Below, in pieces: positions 1 to 9,280 of a stretch of DNA of 36,806 bases. The DNA is from Bdellovibrionales bacterium (lineage in GTDB: Bacteria > Myxococcota > XYA12-FULL-58-9 > SYDY01), in NCBI GenBank assembly GCA_005801425.1, contig SYDY01000058.1:1-36806 (forward strand), in the 5' to 3' direction. The position numbers and the translations under genes were made by a program. The notes beneath the pieces are model-generated. The model was not told the origin of the DNA and ran no database searches. It saw only the letters and a list, made by a program, of their open reading frames with translations. Each line of letters opens with the position of its first letter. Positions within the stretch are counted from its first letter, which is position 1.

Positions 1-1454
<1,454 letters not shown>

Positions 1455-1480
1455 GTTTTATCCAAACAGGAGATAACGTT

Positions 1481-2155
1481 TTGATTACAAAAACTGCATG
1501 TGTCGTTCTTTCGGGTTGTGGACATCTTGATGGAACAGAAATCCAAGAAGCCGTCCTTTCACTGTATTTTTTAAGTCGCGAAAATATTGCGGTGCAATGT
1601 TTTGCGCCTGATATGCCTCAAATGCATGTCATCAATCATCTCAACGCAAAGCCTACAGAAGAAACGCGCAATGTGTTGCAGGAAAGCGCGCGCATTGCCC
1701 GTGGGAAAATAGCGCCCTTGTCTGAAGCCCATATGGATGCCTTTGATGCATTGGTGCTCCCTGGTGGATTTGGTGCCGCAAAAAATCTATCCACCTTCGC
1801 AATCAACGGCAAGGACTGCACAGTCAACAGCGATTTGGTACGCCTTATCGGCGAAGCCCATCACGCAAAAAAACCGATTGTTGCCATCTGCATTTCACCC
1901 GCCGTGTTGGCGGCAGCCATGCACGCCAATGGCGATAAAGGTGCACAACTTACCATAGGCAATGACAAAGGCACCGCCGATGCCATCGAAGCACTCGGTG
2001 CAACACATGTCACATGTCCCGCAGGTGAAAGTCGCATCGATGTAACAAATCGCATCATCACCACGCCCGCTTATATGTACAACAGCACCCCTGCACAGGT
2101 CGGTGCTGGCATCGAAGCCACAATCAAGCAACTGGGGCAGTGGTTGCATTCCTAA
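1481..2155 (+). CDS. elbB: ElbB-type DJ-1/PfpI-family glyoxalase
   Basis: A 224-residue protein of the DJ-1/PfpI superfamily, close in sequence to E. coli ElbB (about 217 residues), which has been linked to isoprenoid metabolism and shown to have weak glyoxalase activity. Visible family blocks are VLSGCGHLDGTEIQEAV near the N-terminus, APDMPQMHVINHL, ETRNVLQESARIARGKI, LPGGFGAAKNLS, and the nucleophile-elbow region AICISPA with Cys137. TTPAYM lies near the C-terminus. It starts at TTG 1481, behind AGGAG at 1467-1471. It is separated from pyrG by repeat element R1 and ends 6 bases before the convergent SET-like gene. The family assignment is firm; the physiological role is not. Confidence 0.93.
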   Translation: MITKTACVVLSGCGHLDGTEIQEAVLSLYFLSRENIAVQCFAPDMPQMHVINHLNAKPTEETRNVLQESARIARGKIAPLSEAHMDAFDALVLPGGFGAAKNLSTFAINGKDCTVNSDLVRLIGEAHHAKKPIVAICISPAVLAAAMHANGDKGAQLTIGNDKGTADAIEALGATHVTCPAGESRIDVTNRIITTPAYMYNSTPAQVGAGIEATIKQLGQWLHS

Positions 2156-2161
2156 AGCGTG

Positions 2162-2839
2162 TCATTTGTCTTCATCTGAAACACATCTGTGACTCGGTGT
2201 TCGGTACTCAATCTCCTCATGCCTTGCTTCGAACCACGCATCGCCGTAACACTCAAGGATCTGCCCTCCCACGGGGATCCTTTGTATTGTCCATACTTCC
2301 GCTTCAACTGCAGGCTCTCCGGAAGGAAGCTGTGACATACGCAATGCAGTTCGCACATTCGCCAAATGCGCATCCCAGGATGATACACCATTGATTGCGT
2401 TCAAAAGATTGCCATTAAAATGCTCTGGTGTCCCACCAGGCATCGCATCAAGAAGTAAATCATCCATCACGCCTTGCAGGGAAAAGGCATCGGCGTAATC
2501 GCTCACCCCTACATGCTTACCGCCGACTATCCATGTACCACACAAGGTGCCTAAAAATACCGTGGGAGGAATTTCCTGGGCAGCAAAAAGACCTAAGCAG
2601 TCCTCTCCCAATTTGCGATCGACGTCCAAGAAACACAGGCCCTGGGGCACCATGGTCACGGGTTTCGGCGCAGGCGGCATCAAACCGAACTCTTCGGACA
2701 CCAAGCGATGCTTGTGCTGTGCTACCCATATCAGGGCCGGCGGAGTCCATGCCGTATTTCCGGAAAGCAGCGTTGATCCCTCAAAAAGAGATCTTCCCGA
2801 ACCCGGTGAAAAACCACATACCAAAGGGGTCACAAACAT
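2162..2839 (-). CDS. SET-domain-like protein, catalytic motif degenerate
   Basis: A 225-residue protein from ATG 2839 (a TTG at 2845 would add two residues). Residues 82-90 (LGLFAAQEI) resemble the start of a SET domain (GxGLFAxxxI). Residues 147-154 (NAINGVSS) sit where SET methyltransferases have the INHSC motif. Residues 183-200, VWTIQRIPVGGQILECYG, match the end pattern of an aromatic strand, IxxGEEL, then DYG. The active-site His is replaced by Gly and the Asp before Tyr by Cys, while Tyr198 is kept. SET enzymes methylate protein lysines; whether this one is active is unclear. It is the last gene after rapZ on the same strand, 42 bases downstream. The first 75 residues match nothing I recognise. 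No clear ribosome binding site is visible. Confidence 0.6.
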   Translation of the reverse strand: MFVTPLVCGFSPGSGRSLFEGSTLLSGNTAWTPPALIWVAQHKHRLVSEEFGLMPPAPKPVTMVPQGLCFLDVDRKLGEDCLGLFAAQEIPPTVFLGTLCGTWIVGGKHVGVSDYADAFSLQGVMDDLLLDAMPGGTPEHFNGNLLNAINGVSSWDAHLANVRTALRMSQLPSGEPAVEAEVWTIQRIPVGGQILECYGDAWFEARHEEIEYRTPSHRCVSDEDK

Positions 2840-2881
2840 CTTCAATATCTAATGGTATCAGAAGAAAACGAGAAGACTTAA

Positions 2882-3742
2882 TCACGACGAACTTGCGGCA
2901 CACTCCCGATGCCTCACATCCACTGCCACTTCACCTGCGCGTAAATGTTCGTGCAAAGCGCGAACCACGGACACCGATCGATGTTGTCCGCCTGTGCATC
3001 CCACTGCGACTGTGATCCGCCGACGTCCCTGCTGCCCAAATGCCGCGAACGAAAATTCTAAAAAGTGCAACAAGCGTTTCATGTATTCTGAAAAGCCACT
3101 GGCCGTGGTCACTCTCCGGTACACGGCATCATCATGACCCGTCAGCTGCTTAAGAGAAGGCTCAAAATAGGGGTTGGGTAAAAACCTCACATCAAAAATT
3201 ATATCCGCATCCAACGGCAATCCGTACTTGTAACCAAAACTCACCAATTGAATCTGCAAACGTGTATCTGCCGACATCCCCACAAAACGCGATGCAACCA
3301 ACGTACGAAAATCTTGTGGATTCAAATGGCTGGTATCAACAATATCATCGGCAATGCTTCGCAAAGGGTCCAAAATTTCGCGTTCTTGTGCAATGGCGGT
3401 TGGTAAATCGGTATGATGGGCAAGCGGATGCACACGACGTGTTTCGGAATAACGCTGGATCAACGTTTCATTACTGCTCTCCATAAAAATCATTTTTGCG
3501 TTATAACGCGCACGCAAACCTTGCCACAGCTCCAGAAACTGAACCACAAGAATAGCAAAATGGAGATCAGCACCAAAGGCCAAACGTGAATATCGCGATT
3601 CACGATCGACTGTATCCATGAGATCGGGAACCAAACTCACAGGAATGTTGTCAACACAGCAATAACCATGATCCTCAAACACATCGAGCGCAAGCGACTT
3701 TCCCGAACCGGACAAACCGGCTACAACAATGACGGTATCCAC
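2882..3742 (-). CDS. rapZ: RapZ/YvcJ-type nucleotide-binding protein
   Basis: A 286-residue member of the RapZ (YvcJ, UPF0042) family, P-loop proteins; in enterobacteria RapZ is an RNA-binding adaptor controlling glmS regulators, and in most other groups its target is unknown. The Walker A motif GLSGSGKS is at residues 9-16, followed by DVFEDHGYCCVDNIP. The C-terminal half carries VSFGYKYGLPLDAD, DVRFLPNP and GCTGGQHRSV, with Gln where Lys is frequent. The start is GTG 3742, immediately after the ptsN TGA, which implies coupled translation. The rpoN-ptsN-rapZ order is the usual setting. The SET-like gene follows. Confidence 0.96.
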   Translation of the reverse strand: MDTVIVVAGLSGSGKSLALDVFEDHGYCCVDNIPVSLVPDLMDTVDRESRYSRLAFGADLHFAILVVQFLELWQGLRARYNAKMIFMESSNETLIQRYSETRRVHPLAHHTDLPTAIAQEREILDPLRSIADDIVDTSHLNPQDFRTLVASRFVGMSADTRLQIQLVSFGYKYGLPLDADIIFDVRFLPNPYFEPSLKQLTGHDDAVYRRVTTASGFSEYMKRLLHFLEFSFAAFGQQGRRRITVAVGCTGGQHRSVSVVRALHEHLRAGEVAVDVRHRECAASSS

Positions 3743-4219
3743 TCAGTCATCCTCATCACGCGACGAAATCGCCGCATAGATTGCTTGGGTATCCTGCAAC
3801 AACAACAATTCGTCCTTAAATAACTCGTTTTTAAGCAAACGAGACACACGCGCCAGTGCTTTCAAATGTATCACTGATGCCTGTTCAGGCACCAAAAGCA
3901 TAAACACCAAGGTCACTGGACTACCATCCATGCTATCAAAATTAATGCCAGCCGGAATTCGCGCAAAGATGCCCACTAAAGAATCAAGCTGGGGGATCTT
4001 GGCATGAGGTATGGCCACGCCACCTCCCACACCGGTAGAACCCAATTCTTCACGATGCATGATCGCATCCAACACCGAGGCCTCCGAGTGGAGACGCCCA
4101 GATCCGTGAACCGCCGCATGATGCACCATCGCAGTAAGCAATGTTTCTTTGTTTGCAGCCTCAACCGAAGGCATCACCATCGCAGGCCTTAAAATTTCTG
4201 CCATATGCATCGCACTCAT
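3743..4219 (-). CDS. ptsN: PTS EIIA-Ntr regulatory protein
   Basis: A 158-residue EIIA of the nitrogen-related phosphotransferase system, which takes phosphate from HPr/NPr and acts as a regulator rather than a sugar transporter. The phospho-acceptor His lies in GVAIPHAKIP (about residue 72), in the family context of GSTGVGGGVAIPHAK. The C-terminal part (LVFMLLVPEQASVIHLKALARVSRLL, interrupted only by normal variation) is also typical. I prefer ATG 4219, behind GGGGAG; a TTG directly in front at 4222 would add one residue. It lies 20 bases after rpoN and abuts rapZ. The hpf gene often found between rpoN and ptsN is absent. Confidence 0.96.
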   Translation of the reverse strand: MSAMHMAEILRPAMVMPSVEAANKETLLTAMVHHAAVHGSGRLHSEASVLDAIMHREELGSTGVGGGVAIPHAKIPQLDSLVGIFARIPAGINFDSMDGSPVTLVFMLLVPEQASVIHLKALARVSRLLKNELFKDELLLLQDTQAIYAAISSRDEDD

Positions 4220-4239
4220 CAACCTACTCCCCTCACTTC

Positions 4240-5670
4240 TCAGAAAACTTTTTTACGCATGGTCGACGTGGGTATTCGCATCATCTCACGATACTTTGCC
4301 ACCGTTCGCCGCGCGATCTTGATACCCGATTTCCCCAACAAGGCGACAAGCTGCTGATCCGAGATGGGATCATGCTCACTCTCTGCAGCAATCAGCTTTT
4401 TTATATGCTCGCGAACCGACTCAGAGCCAATCATCTCAGCCCCTGGCCGTTTGATCGCTGAATTAAAGAAATATTTCAACTCGTAAAGACCTTGCGCAGT
4501 ATGGACATATTTATTCGAAGTCACACGTGAAATCGTTGATTCGTGCATAGCAATACTTTCTGCAACGTCTTTTAAAATCAAGGGCTTAAGAAATGAGGGT
4601 CCCTTTTCAAAAAATTCTTTCTGAAATTCAATAATGCTCTCCATGACACGAGCAATGGTACGTTGTCGCATGTGGATACTTCGAATCAACCATGTCGCAC
4701 CACGCAGTTTTTCTTGCAAATAGGATTTTGCCGAGCCCTTCGGGTCATGTAATAGCGAGCCGTAATACGGTGAGATTTTTAAACGTGGCAGTCCCTCTTC
4801 ATTAACAATCACCACAAATGAATCGCCAACTTTACGCACGTAAACATCTGGAACAATGTACTTTGTTTTGTCCTCAGCCAATGCAAGACCTGGCCGTGGT
4901 TGCAAGTGCATGATCTGGCGCATCGCTTCACGCACATCATCCCAAGGTACGCCGAGGCGTGTCACAATCGTTTGTAAATCGCGCCGTTGCACATCCTCCA
5001 AGTGATCCTCCACCACCCGCCACGCTGTGCCATGGGCAAGTCCTTGGGCCGCAAGTTGAATATGTAAACATTCACGCAAACTTCGCGCCCCAACACCCAA
5101 CGGATCAAACGATTGCAACACACGAAGCACATCTTCTACCTGAGAAGCCTCAACACCCCATTCTTCGGCACTGGCTGCAACAATGTCTTCTGGCAAATAG
5201 CCATCGTCACCGATGGCATCGATCAAAAACAATCCCATGCTATGCTGCTCTGAGGTCAGCACACTCATCTGCAATTGATCACGCAAATGCTGCGCAAGTG
5301 AACCTGCAGCCGAGAGCGTCGCATCAAACGCAGGCATCTCATCGCCATGCACACCAAGCGATTCCCCAAAAGGAAGCGTCTGCCCATCGGCTTCCAAATA
5401 ACGCTCCCAGTCGATGTCCTGCTGATTGGGTTCTTCATCTTGAGCGCCAAGATCAGCGTCGATTTCCACTTCCCGATCATCATCCGATTCACCTGGTGCC
5501 GGATCTTCATCGCTGCCTTCTTCAAGCAATGGATTTTCTTGCAATTCCTCTTGAAGTACATCGACAAGTTCAAGATGAGAAAGTTGCAACAGTTTGATCG
5601 CCTGTTGCAGTTGAGGCGTCATTACGAGATGTTGTGACATCTTTTGTGATTGTTTAAGCTCTAGTGCCAT
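4240..5670 (-). CDS. rpoN: RNA polymerase sigma-54 factor
   Basis: A 476-residue sigma-54, which directs RNA polymerase to -24/-12 promoters that need an AAA+ activator. The N-terminal activator-contacting region begins MALELKQSQKMSQHLVMTPQ and is Gln/Leu-rich. An acidic linker (about residues 50-90) follows, then the core-binding domain. The C-terminal DNA-binding domain ends with the RpoN box ARRTVAKYRE near the C-terminus. The frame is open up to 5886, but that extension overlaps comEC and is not conserved. ATG 5670 has AGGTGGAG a few bases upstream and gives the family N-terminus. It follows comEC by 37 bases and precedes ptsN by 20. Confidence 0.97.
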   Translation of the reverse strand: MALELKQSQKMSQHLVMTPQLQQAIKLLQLSHLELVDVLQEELQENPLLEEGSDEDPAPGESDDDREVEIDADLGAQDEEPNQQDIDWERYLEADGQTLPFGESLGVHGDEMPAFDATLSAAGSLAQHLRDQLQMSVLTSEQHSMGLFLIDAIGDDGYLPEDIVAASAEEWGVEASQVEDVLRVLQSFDPLGVGARSLRECLHIQLAAQGLAHGTAWRVVEDHLEDVQRRDLQTIVTRLGVPWDDVREAMRQIMHLQPRPGLALAEDKTKYIVPDVYVRKVGDSFVVIVNEEGLPRLKISPYYGSLLHDPKGSAKSYLQEKLRGATWLIRSIHMRQRTIARVMESIIEFQKEFFEKGPSFLKPLILKDVAESIAMHESTISRVTSNKYVHTAQGLYELKYFFNSAIKRPGAEMIGSESVREHIKKLIAAESEHDPISDQQLVALLGKSGIKIARRTVAKYREMMRIPTSTMRKKVF

Positions 5671-5707
5671 GATGCATGCTCCACCTAAACCACTCCCGTG
5701 GTCAATG

Positions 5708-8044
5708 TTACATGCGAAAATCGTGCCAAGGTAAAATGTTTGTCGAATTCTCCGGCGGCCGAACCGCCCAAACATGCCAATTGGCACCATCGGAAAGAAA
5801 TCGACACGCACCATGGGTTGGGGTTTCCAAAAGCGAAATACCATGCGCTCCGTAACGCTCAACCACCTCAGTATGGGGATGCCCAAACTGATTGCTCACG
5901 CCTGCGGACAGCACCGCCCAGCTGGGTTTGGTGCGCACAAGCAATGCTTCACCTGATGATGTCCGGCTGCCGTGATGTGGCACTTTAAGAAGATCGATGG
6001 ATGGAACCTCGCCCTCCAACAAAAGTGCCTCTCCCATCGCTTCGATGTCCCCCGTTAAAAGCACATGGTGTTTGCCATAGGAGAGATCCAACACCAGTGA
6101 ATTATCGTTGGCACCTAATTCTTCGTACACGCCCCCTTCTTGGGATCGCGGATGCAATACACGAACACCAACATCGCCATACAAGAAAGGCCCACGTTCG
6201 TGATTGGGTGTGCGTACAACAACGCCCCGCGATTTTGCCAAATCCAAAATAGCAGCAAATTCCGAGGGGATCTCCCCGCCCGGCCACCACAATTCCCTCA
6301 TAGGAAATCGTCGTAACAATGCAGCAAAGCCATTGAAATGATCGGGATGGGCGTGGGTCACCACCGCAACATCTATTGAGCGCACACCTAAGCTTGCAAG
6401 CATATCGACCAAAACACGATCATGGGTGCCTATGCCTGCATCAACCACCAACGTATGCCCAGACGGTGTTCGCACAACGGTCGCATCACCCTGACCGATG
6501 TAAGGGAATATCAATTCTAATTCCGAGGGTGGAAAAAATCCGGGCCCCAGCAGCAAAATACAATGCATCAACACCGATAGCCCCACCGCGCGCATGTAAA
6601 ATGCACGTTTGAGCAACCACCAGAAAAGACACAACAATATCAAATATAAAACACACACGGCACTGTGGAGTTTAGGTACCGTCATGATTGCCATGGGCCA
6701 CGACGCCCACCAAAAAACCCATCGATCAAAAATCCATGCTGAACGATCAAGCACCCATACAACCCATGGCCATGTTCCAGACAAGGGTCCCAAAATCAAA
6801 CACAAAGGTGTCAAAATAAAACTTGCGGTGGGGATCAAAAATAAATTCACCATCACCGAAATCAAGGAGATCCTGCCAAAAGTGGCTGCCAAGACAGGCG
6901 CTGTGGCCATACCGGTCGAAAGCGACAAAACGAGCAAAGATCGCAATTCTCCACGAAAGCCCTTCGCGTCCATCGGTTGAAGAATAAGGATCGCTGCCAC
7001 GGCCGCAAACGATAGCAAAAATGAAATGTCATCGATGGCACTGGGATCCAGCAGCAGCAAGATACAGCCTGACCATCCAAATGCCGTCCAGCCCGTGGAT
7101 GTCCGTCCCACCAAAAACGCAAGCATATAGGCCGATGTCATCCATGCAGCGCGCAAGACCGAAACCGTACTTCCCGACCACAGTACGAAACCCCATATGC
7201 ACAAGAGCGCAAAAATTGCGGCAAGGCGTGTTGCCACACGCGGCCACAACGGCATCAGAAAACAAATCAATCGCCCAAGCCACAAACCGATCGCCGCCAC
7301 CAAACTCGTATGCAAACCACTTAACGCGAGCAAATGGGCAACCCCTGCATCGGACCATCGCTGACGTTGATCAATATCGATGCCATAGGTATCACCCACC
7401 GCAAGGGCCGCGACCAATCCTGCTGTTCGCTTGGGAACATGCTTCCAAATGGTTGTATTCACATCGTTGCGCCAACCATCAATCACCGCCAAAAGCCCCG
7501 AGGCGCGCTGCCCAATGGTATAGCCGTGCACTCGGATACGCGGTGATAATTGCAACGCGCCAGGATTGAGCTGCGGTTCTATGGGATGCACGGTGAGATC
7601 CATCCACAGCACATCACCACGGGTTACTGTTTCGGCATCGAATGGAAGCGTGACAGCGACATCGTAACCCCTGTTTCTCCATCGTCCATCACAAGATTGC
7701 GCAAGCAATCGAACGGGCACGCGCAGCGTTTGCACACCACGTTGCTGTGGTTTAATACGCGATGCACCGCGGATCTGAGCCTGCCACAAAGAACGTGGCG
7801 CACATGTTTCAATGGTAGGATCATACGTATGCCCAGCCTGGGCGACCATGCCCGCGATAAACACGACAACACTTGCAGCAAGCCATGTCCCGCGTCGTTT
7901 CTTCCAAGCACAAAACGCCATCAGCAACGCACATGCTGTCCATAGGATCACCGCCCACGATGGCATCGTAAAAATCCGCTGAACACAGATCCCCAACGCA
8001 AGTGAAGCAAAAAAAACCAACGATGTGTGAAGTGAAACAAGCAT
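5708..8044 (-). CDS. comEC: ComEC/Rec2-family DNA uptake channel with metallo-beta-lactamase domain
   Basis: A 778-residue inner-membrane protein of the type that carries single-stranded DNA into the cytoplasm during natural transformation. Membrane segments fill about residues 5-70, a soluble N-terminal (DUF4131-like) part spans 75-185, and the competence domain of many membrane segments spans 195-500 with the hallmark HLLALSGLHTS at 238-247. From about 508 there is a metallo-beta-lactamase-like domain with VVDAGIG, THAHPDHFNG (563-572), LLTGDIE and PHHGSRTSS, so the metal ligands look intact. ATG 8044 is the only plausible start and lies in the arm of a hairpin (8041-8062). No good Shine-Dalgarno site is visible. 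It lies between a lipoprotein gene and rpoN. Confidence 0.95.
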   Translation of the reverse strand: MLVSLHTSLVFFASLALGICVQRIFTMPSWAVILWTACALLMAFCAWKKRRGTWLAASVVVFIAGMVAQAGHTYDPTIETCAPRSLWQAQIRGASRIKPQQRGVQTLRVPVRLLAQSCDGRWRNRGYDVAVTLPFDAETVTRGDVLWMDLTVHPIEPQLNPGALQLSPRIRVHGYTIGQRASGLLAVIDGWRNDVNTTIWKHVPKRTAGLVAALAVGDTYGIDIDQRQRWSDAGVAHLLALSGLHTSLVAAIGLWLGRLICFLMPLWPRVATRLAAIFALLCIWGFVLWSGSTVSVLRAAWMTSAYMLAFLVGRTSTGWTAFGWSGCILLLLDPSAIDDISFLLSFAAVAAILILQPMDAKGFRGELRSLLVLSLSTGMATAPVLAATFGRISLISVMVNLFLIPTASFILTPLCLILGPLSGTWPWVVWVLDRSAWIFDRWVFWWASWPMAIMTVPKLHSAVCVLYLILLCLFWWLLKRAFYMRAVGLSVLMHCILLLGPGFFPPSELELIFPYIGQGDATVVRTPSGHTLVVDAGIGTHDRVLVDMLASLGVRSIDVAVVTHAHPDHFNGFAALLRRFPMRELWWPGGEIPSEFAAILDLAKSRGVVVRTPNHERGPFLYGDVGVRVLHPRSQEGGVYEELGANDNSLVLDLSYGKHHVLLTGDIEAMGEALLLEGEVPSIDLLKVPHHGSRTSSGEALLVRTKPSWAVLSAGVSNQFGHPHTEVVERYGAHGISLLETPTHGACRFLSDGANWHVWAVRPPENSTNILPWHDFRM

Positions 8045-8062
8045 AGCGTTGAAAAGCTATGC
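8041..8062 (-). promoter_or_regulatory. Inverted repeat covering the comEC start codon
   Basis: GCATAGC at 8041-8047 and GCTATGC at 8056-8062 form a perfect 7-bp stem with an 8-base loop. The ATG of comEC (8042-8044 on the minus strand) lies in one arm, so a folded transcript would hide the start codon and the place where a ribosome binding site should be. The repeat is seen directly; a role in limiting comEC translation is inference. Confidence 0.4.
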
Positions 8063-8080
8063 AAGAATTGAACCGGTCTA

Positions 8081-9040
8081 TTATTCTTGATGACACCCCA
8101 TGCAGGCAAATGCCGTATCAATCATCATGCGATGTTCTTTCTCGGTGTCATTGGGCAAACGTTCAACACGAAAAAGAGCGACATTGTCTTCGGCCTGCGC
8201 AATCCGGCGATCAAGAACATCACGATACGGCCATTGTGCATAGGTTTTTGACTGCTTGGCTTGTGCGTAGGCTGCGCGCGCAATTTTTGGATGGCCAGCC
8301 TTCACTTCCATGTCCCCTAAATTGAGAAAAAACCCTTCAAAATTATGGGGCGCAATCTCAGAATTCCAGCAAGCACGTTTAGGACCTGTGCGTGTCTCAA
8401 GCCTCATCCATGGTGCAAAATCCAGATTTTCACGATCAACATGGGTCCCCACACAGAGATCCAACGTGGCCCATTGTTCCTCCAATGCTTTTAAAAATTT
8501 TTCGCTGTCATAGGGAAATGTGCTCATCACATAGCCACTGGTAAACAGATTAAATTCAGGCCAAGCATCAACCGCATCTTGCATCATAAAAAAGCCCTGA
8601 CGGATTTCTTTTTCATCGCCATGCAGGGAACCTTCCGCCATGGTCATAGAGGCCAAAAAACCGCGAAACCGTGCGTCGTGTGGTGCGAGCTTAACCGCCT
8701 CTTGAAAATACGTACGCGCCATGGTCGCATCATCGGTGATGCTTGCTGAAATTTGCGGTAGGCGTGTGCGCTCGGTAAGCCGCCACACATGTAAAAATGC
8801 GATATGGGACGCAATGCGCGCATCCTGGGGATGCTTGAGATACGCAGCCTTAAGCTGATCCAATGTCGCACCGATGGCGCCATACTCTCCCCCATGCAGC
8901 ACTTTCCAAAAAGCGGCATCCGCCGATGTTGCCTCGGGACTCACATCGATCAATGGCGCTTTTGACGGCGCGGCCATGATGGCCATGGATGTACAACCTG
9001 CTAACAGAGTCCAAAAGAAAAATATGGGAATACGACGCAT
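8081..9040 (-). CDS. Lipoprotein ending in a CxxCH haem-binding-type motif
   Basis: A 319-residue protein that I do not recognise as a named family. From ATG 9040 it begins with a basic, hydrophobic signal (MRRIPIFFFWTLLAGC) ending in the lipobox LAGC, so it is probably lipidated at Cys16. The body is helical, with TPR-like stretches such as ARTYFQEAVKLAPHDARFRGFLA and ARAAYAQAKQSK. The last nine residues are FACMGCHQE: a CxxCH motif of the kind that binds haem c, placed unusually at the extreme C-terminus. An alternative start is ATG 9061 (seven more residues); the frame is open further upstream but runs into the tRNA gene. comEC follows 36 bases later. Confidence 0.7.
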   Translation of the reverse strand: MRRIPIFFFWTLLAGCTSMAIMAAPSKAPLIDVSPEATSADAAFWKVLHGGEYGAIGATLDQLKAAYLKHPQDARIASHIAFLHVWRLTERTRLPQISASITDDATMARTYFQEAVKLAPHDARFRGFLASMTMAEGSLHGDEKEIRQGFFMMQDAVDAWPEFNLFTSGYVMSTFPYDSEKFLKALEEQWATLDLCVGTHVDRENLDFAPWMRLETRTGPKRACWNSEIAPHNFEGFFLNLGDMEVKAGHPKIARAAYAQAKQSKTYAQWPYRDVLDRRIAQAEDNVALFRVERLPNDTEKEHRMMIDTAFACMGCHQE

Positions 9041-9112
9041 GCAGATGGAATCGAAACGCATACACAAATATAGCGCTATTTTTGAATTTTTTGAAAATAT
9101 CGCGATGATGGT

Positions 9113-9188
9113 TGGTGGGCGCGGACGGAATCGAACAGTCAACCAATGGATTAAGAGTCCACTGCTCTACCAATTGAGCTACGCGCCC
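9113..9188 (-). tRNA. tRNA-Lys(CTT)
   Basis: On the minus strand the acceptor stem GGGCGCG (9182-9188) pairs with CGCGCCC (9117-9123), followed by discriminator A and an encoded CCA (9113-9115). The D arm reads TAGCTCAATTGGTAGAGCA. The anticodon stem-loop has loop CTCTTAA, hence anticodon CTT, which reads AAG lysine codons. The T arm contains GTTCGATTC. Length is 76 bases. It lies upstream of the lipoprotein-comEC-rpoN gene run, on the same strand. Confidence 0.95.
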
Positions 9189-9228
9189 ATGAACGGATCC
9201 ATCCAGATCGACCGACCTGGACGCTCCG

Positions 9229-9257
9229 CATATATCCATGTATGCCTCTATTGACAA
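9229..9257 (-). promoter_or_regulatory. Promoter in front of tRNA-Lys
   Basis: On the minus strand TTGTCA (9252-9257) is a -35 box with five of six consensus bases. A 17-base spacer leads to TATATG (9229-9234), four of six for a -10 box. Transcription would start near 9222, about 35 bases before the tRNA 5' end. It is the only recognisable promoter upstream of the whole run from tRNA-Lys to the SET-like gene. Confidence 0.55.
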
Positions 9258-9280
9258 GAGGTAGCTCTAAGGAGAACACC

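Noticed and set aside
4959-5597. 212-residue plus-strand frame opposite rpoN
   Set aside because: Composed of Gln/His/Pro-rich shadow sequence; the opposite strand codes a clear sigma-54.
5671-5886. 72-residue N-terminal extension of rpoN
   Set aside because: It overlaps the comEC end in another frame, is not like any sigma-54 N-terminus, and a well-placed AGGTGGAG precedes ATG 5670.
9041-9142. Upstream extension of the CxxCH lipoprotein frame
   Set aside because: It overlaps the tRNA-Lys gene and lacks a signal peptide at its start; ATG 9040 or 9061 gives a proper lipoprotein signal.
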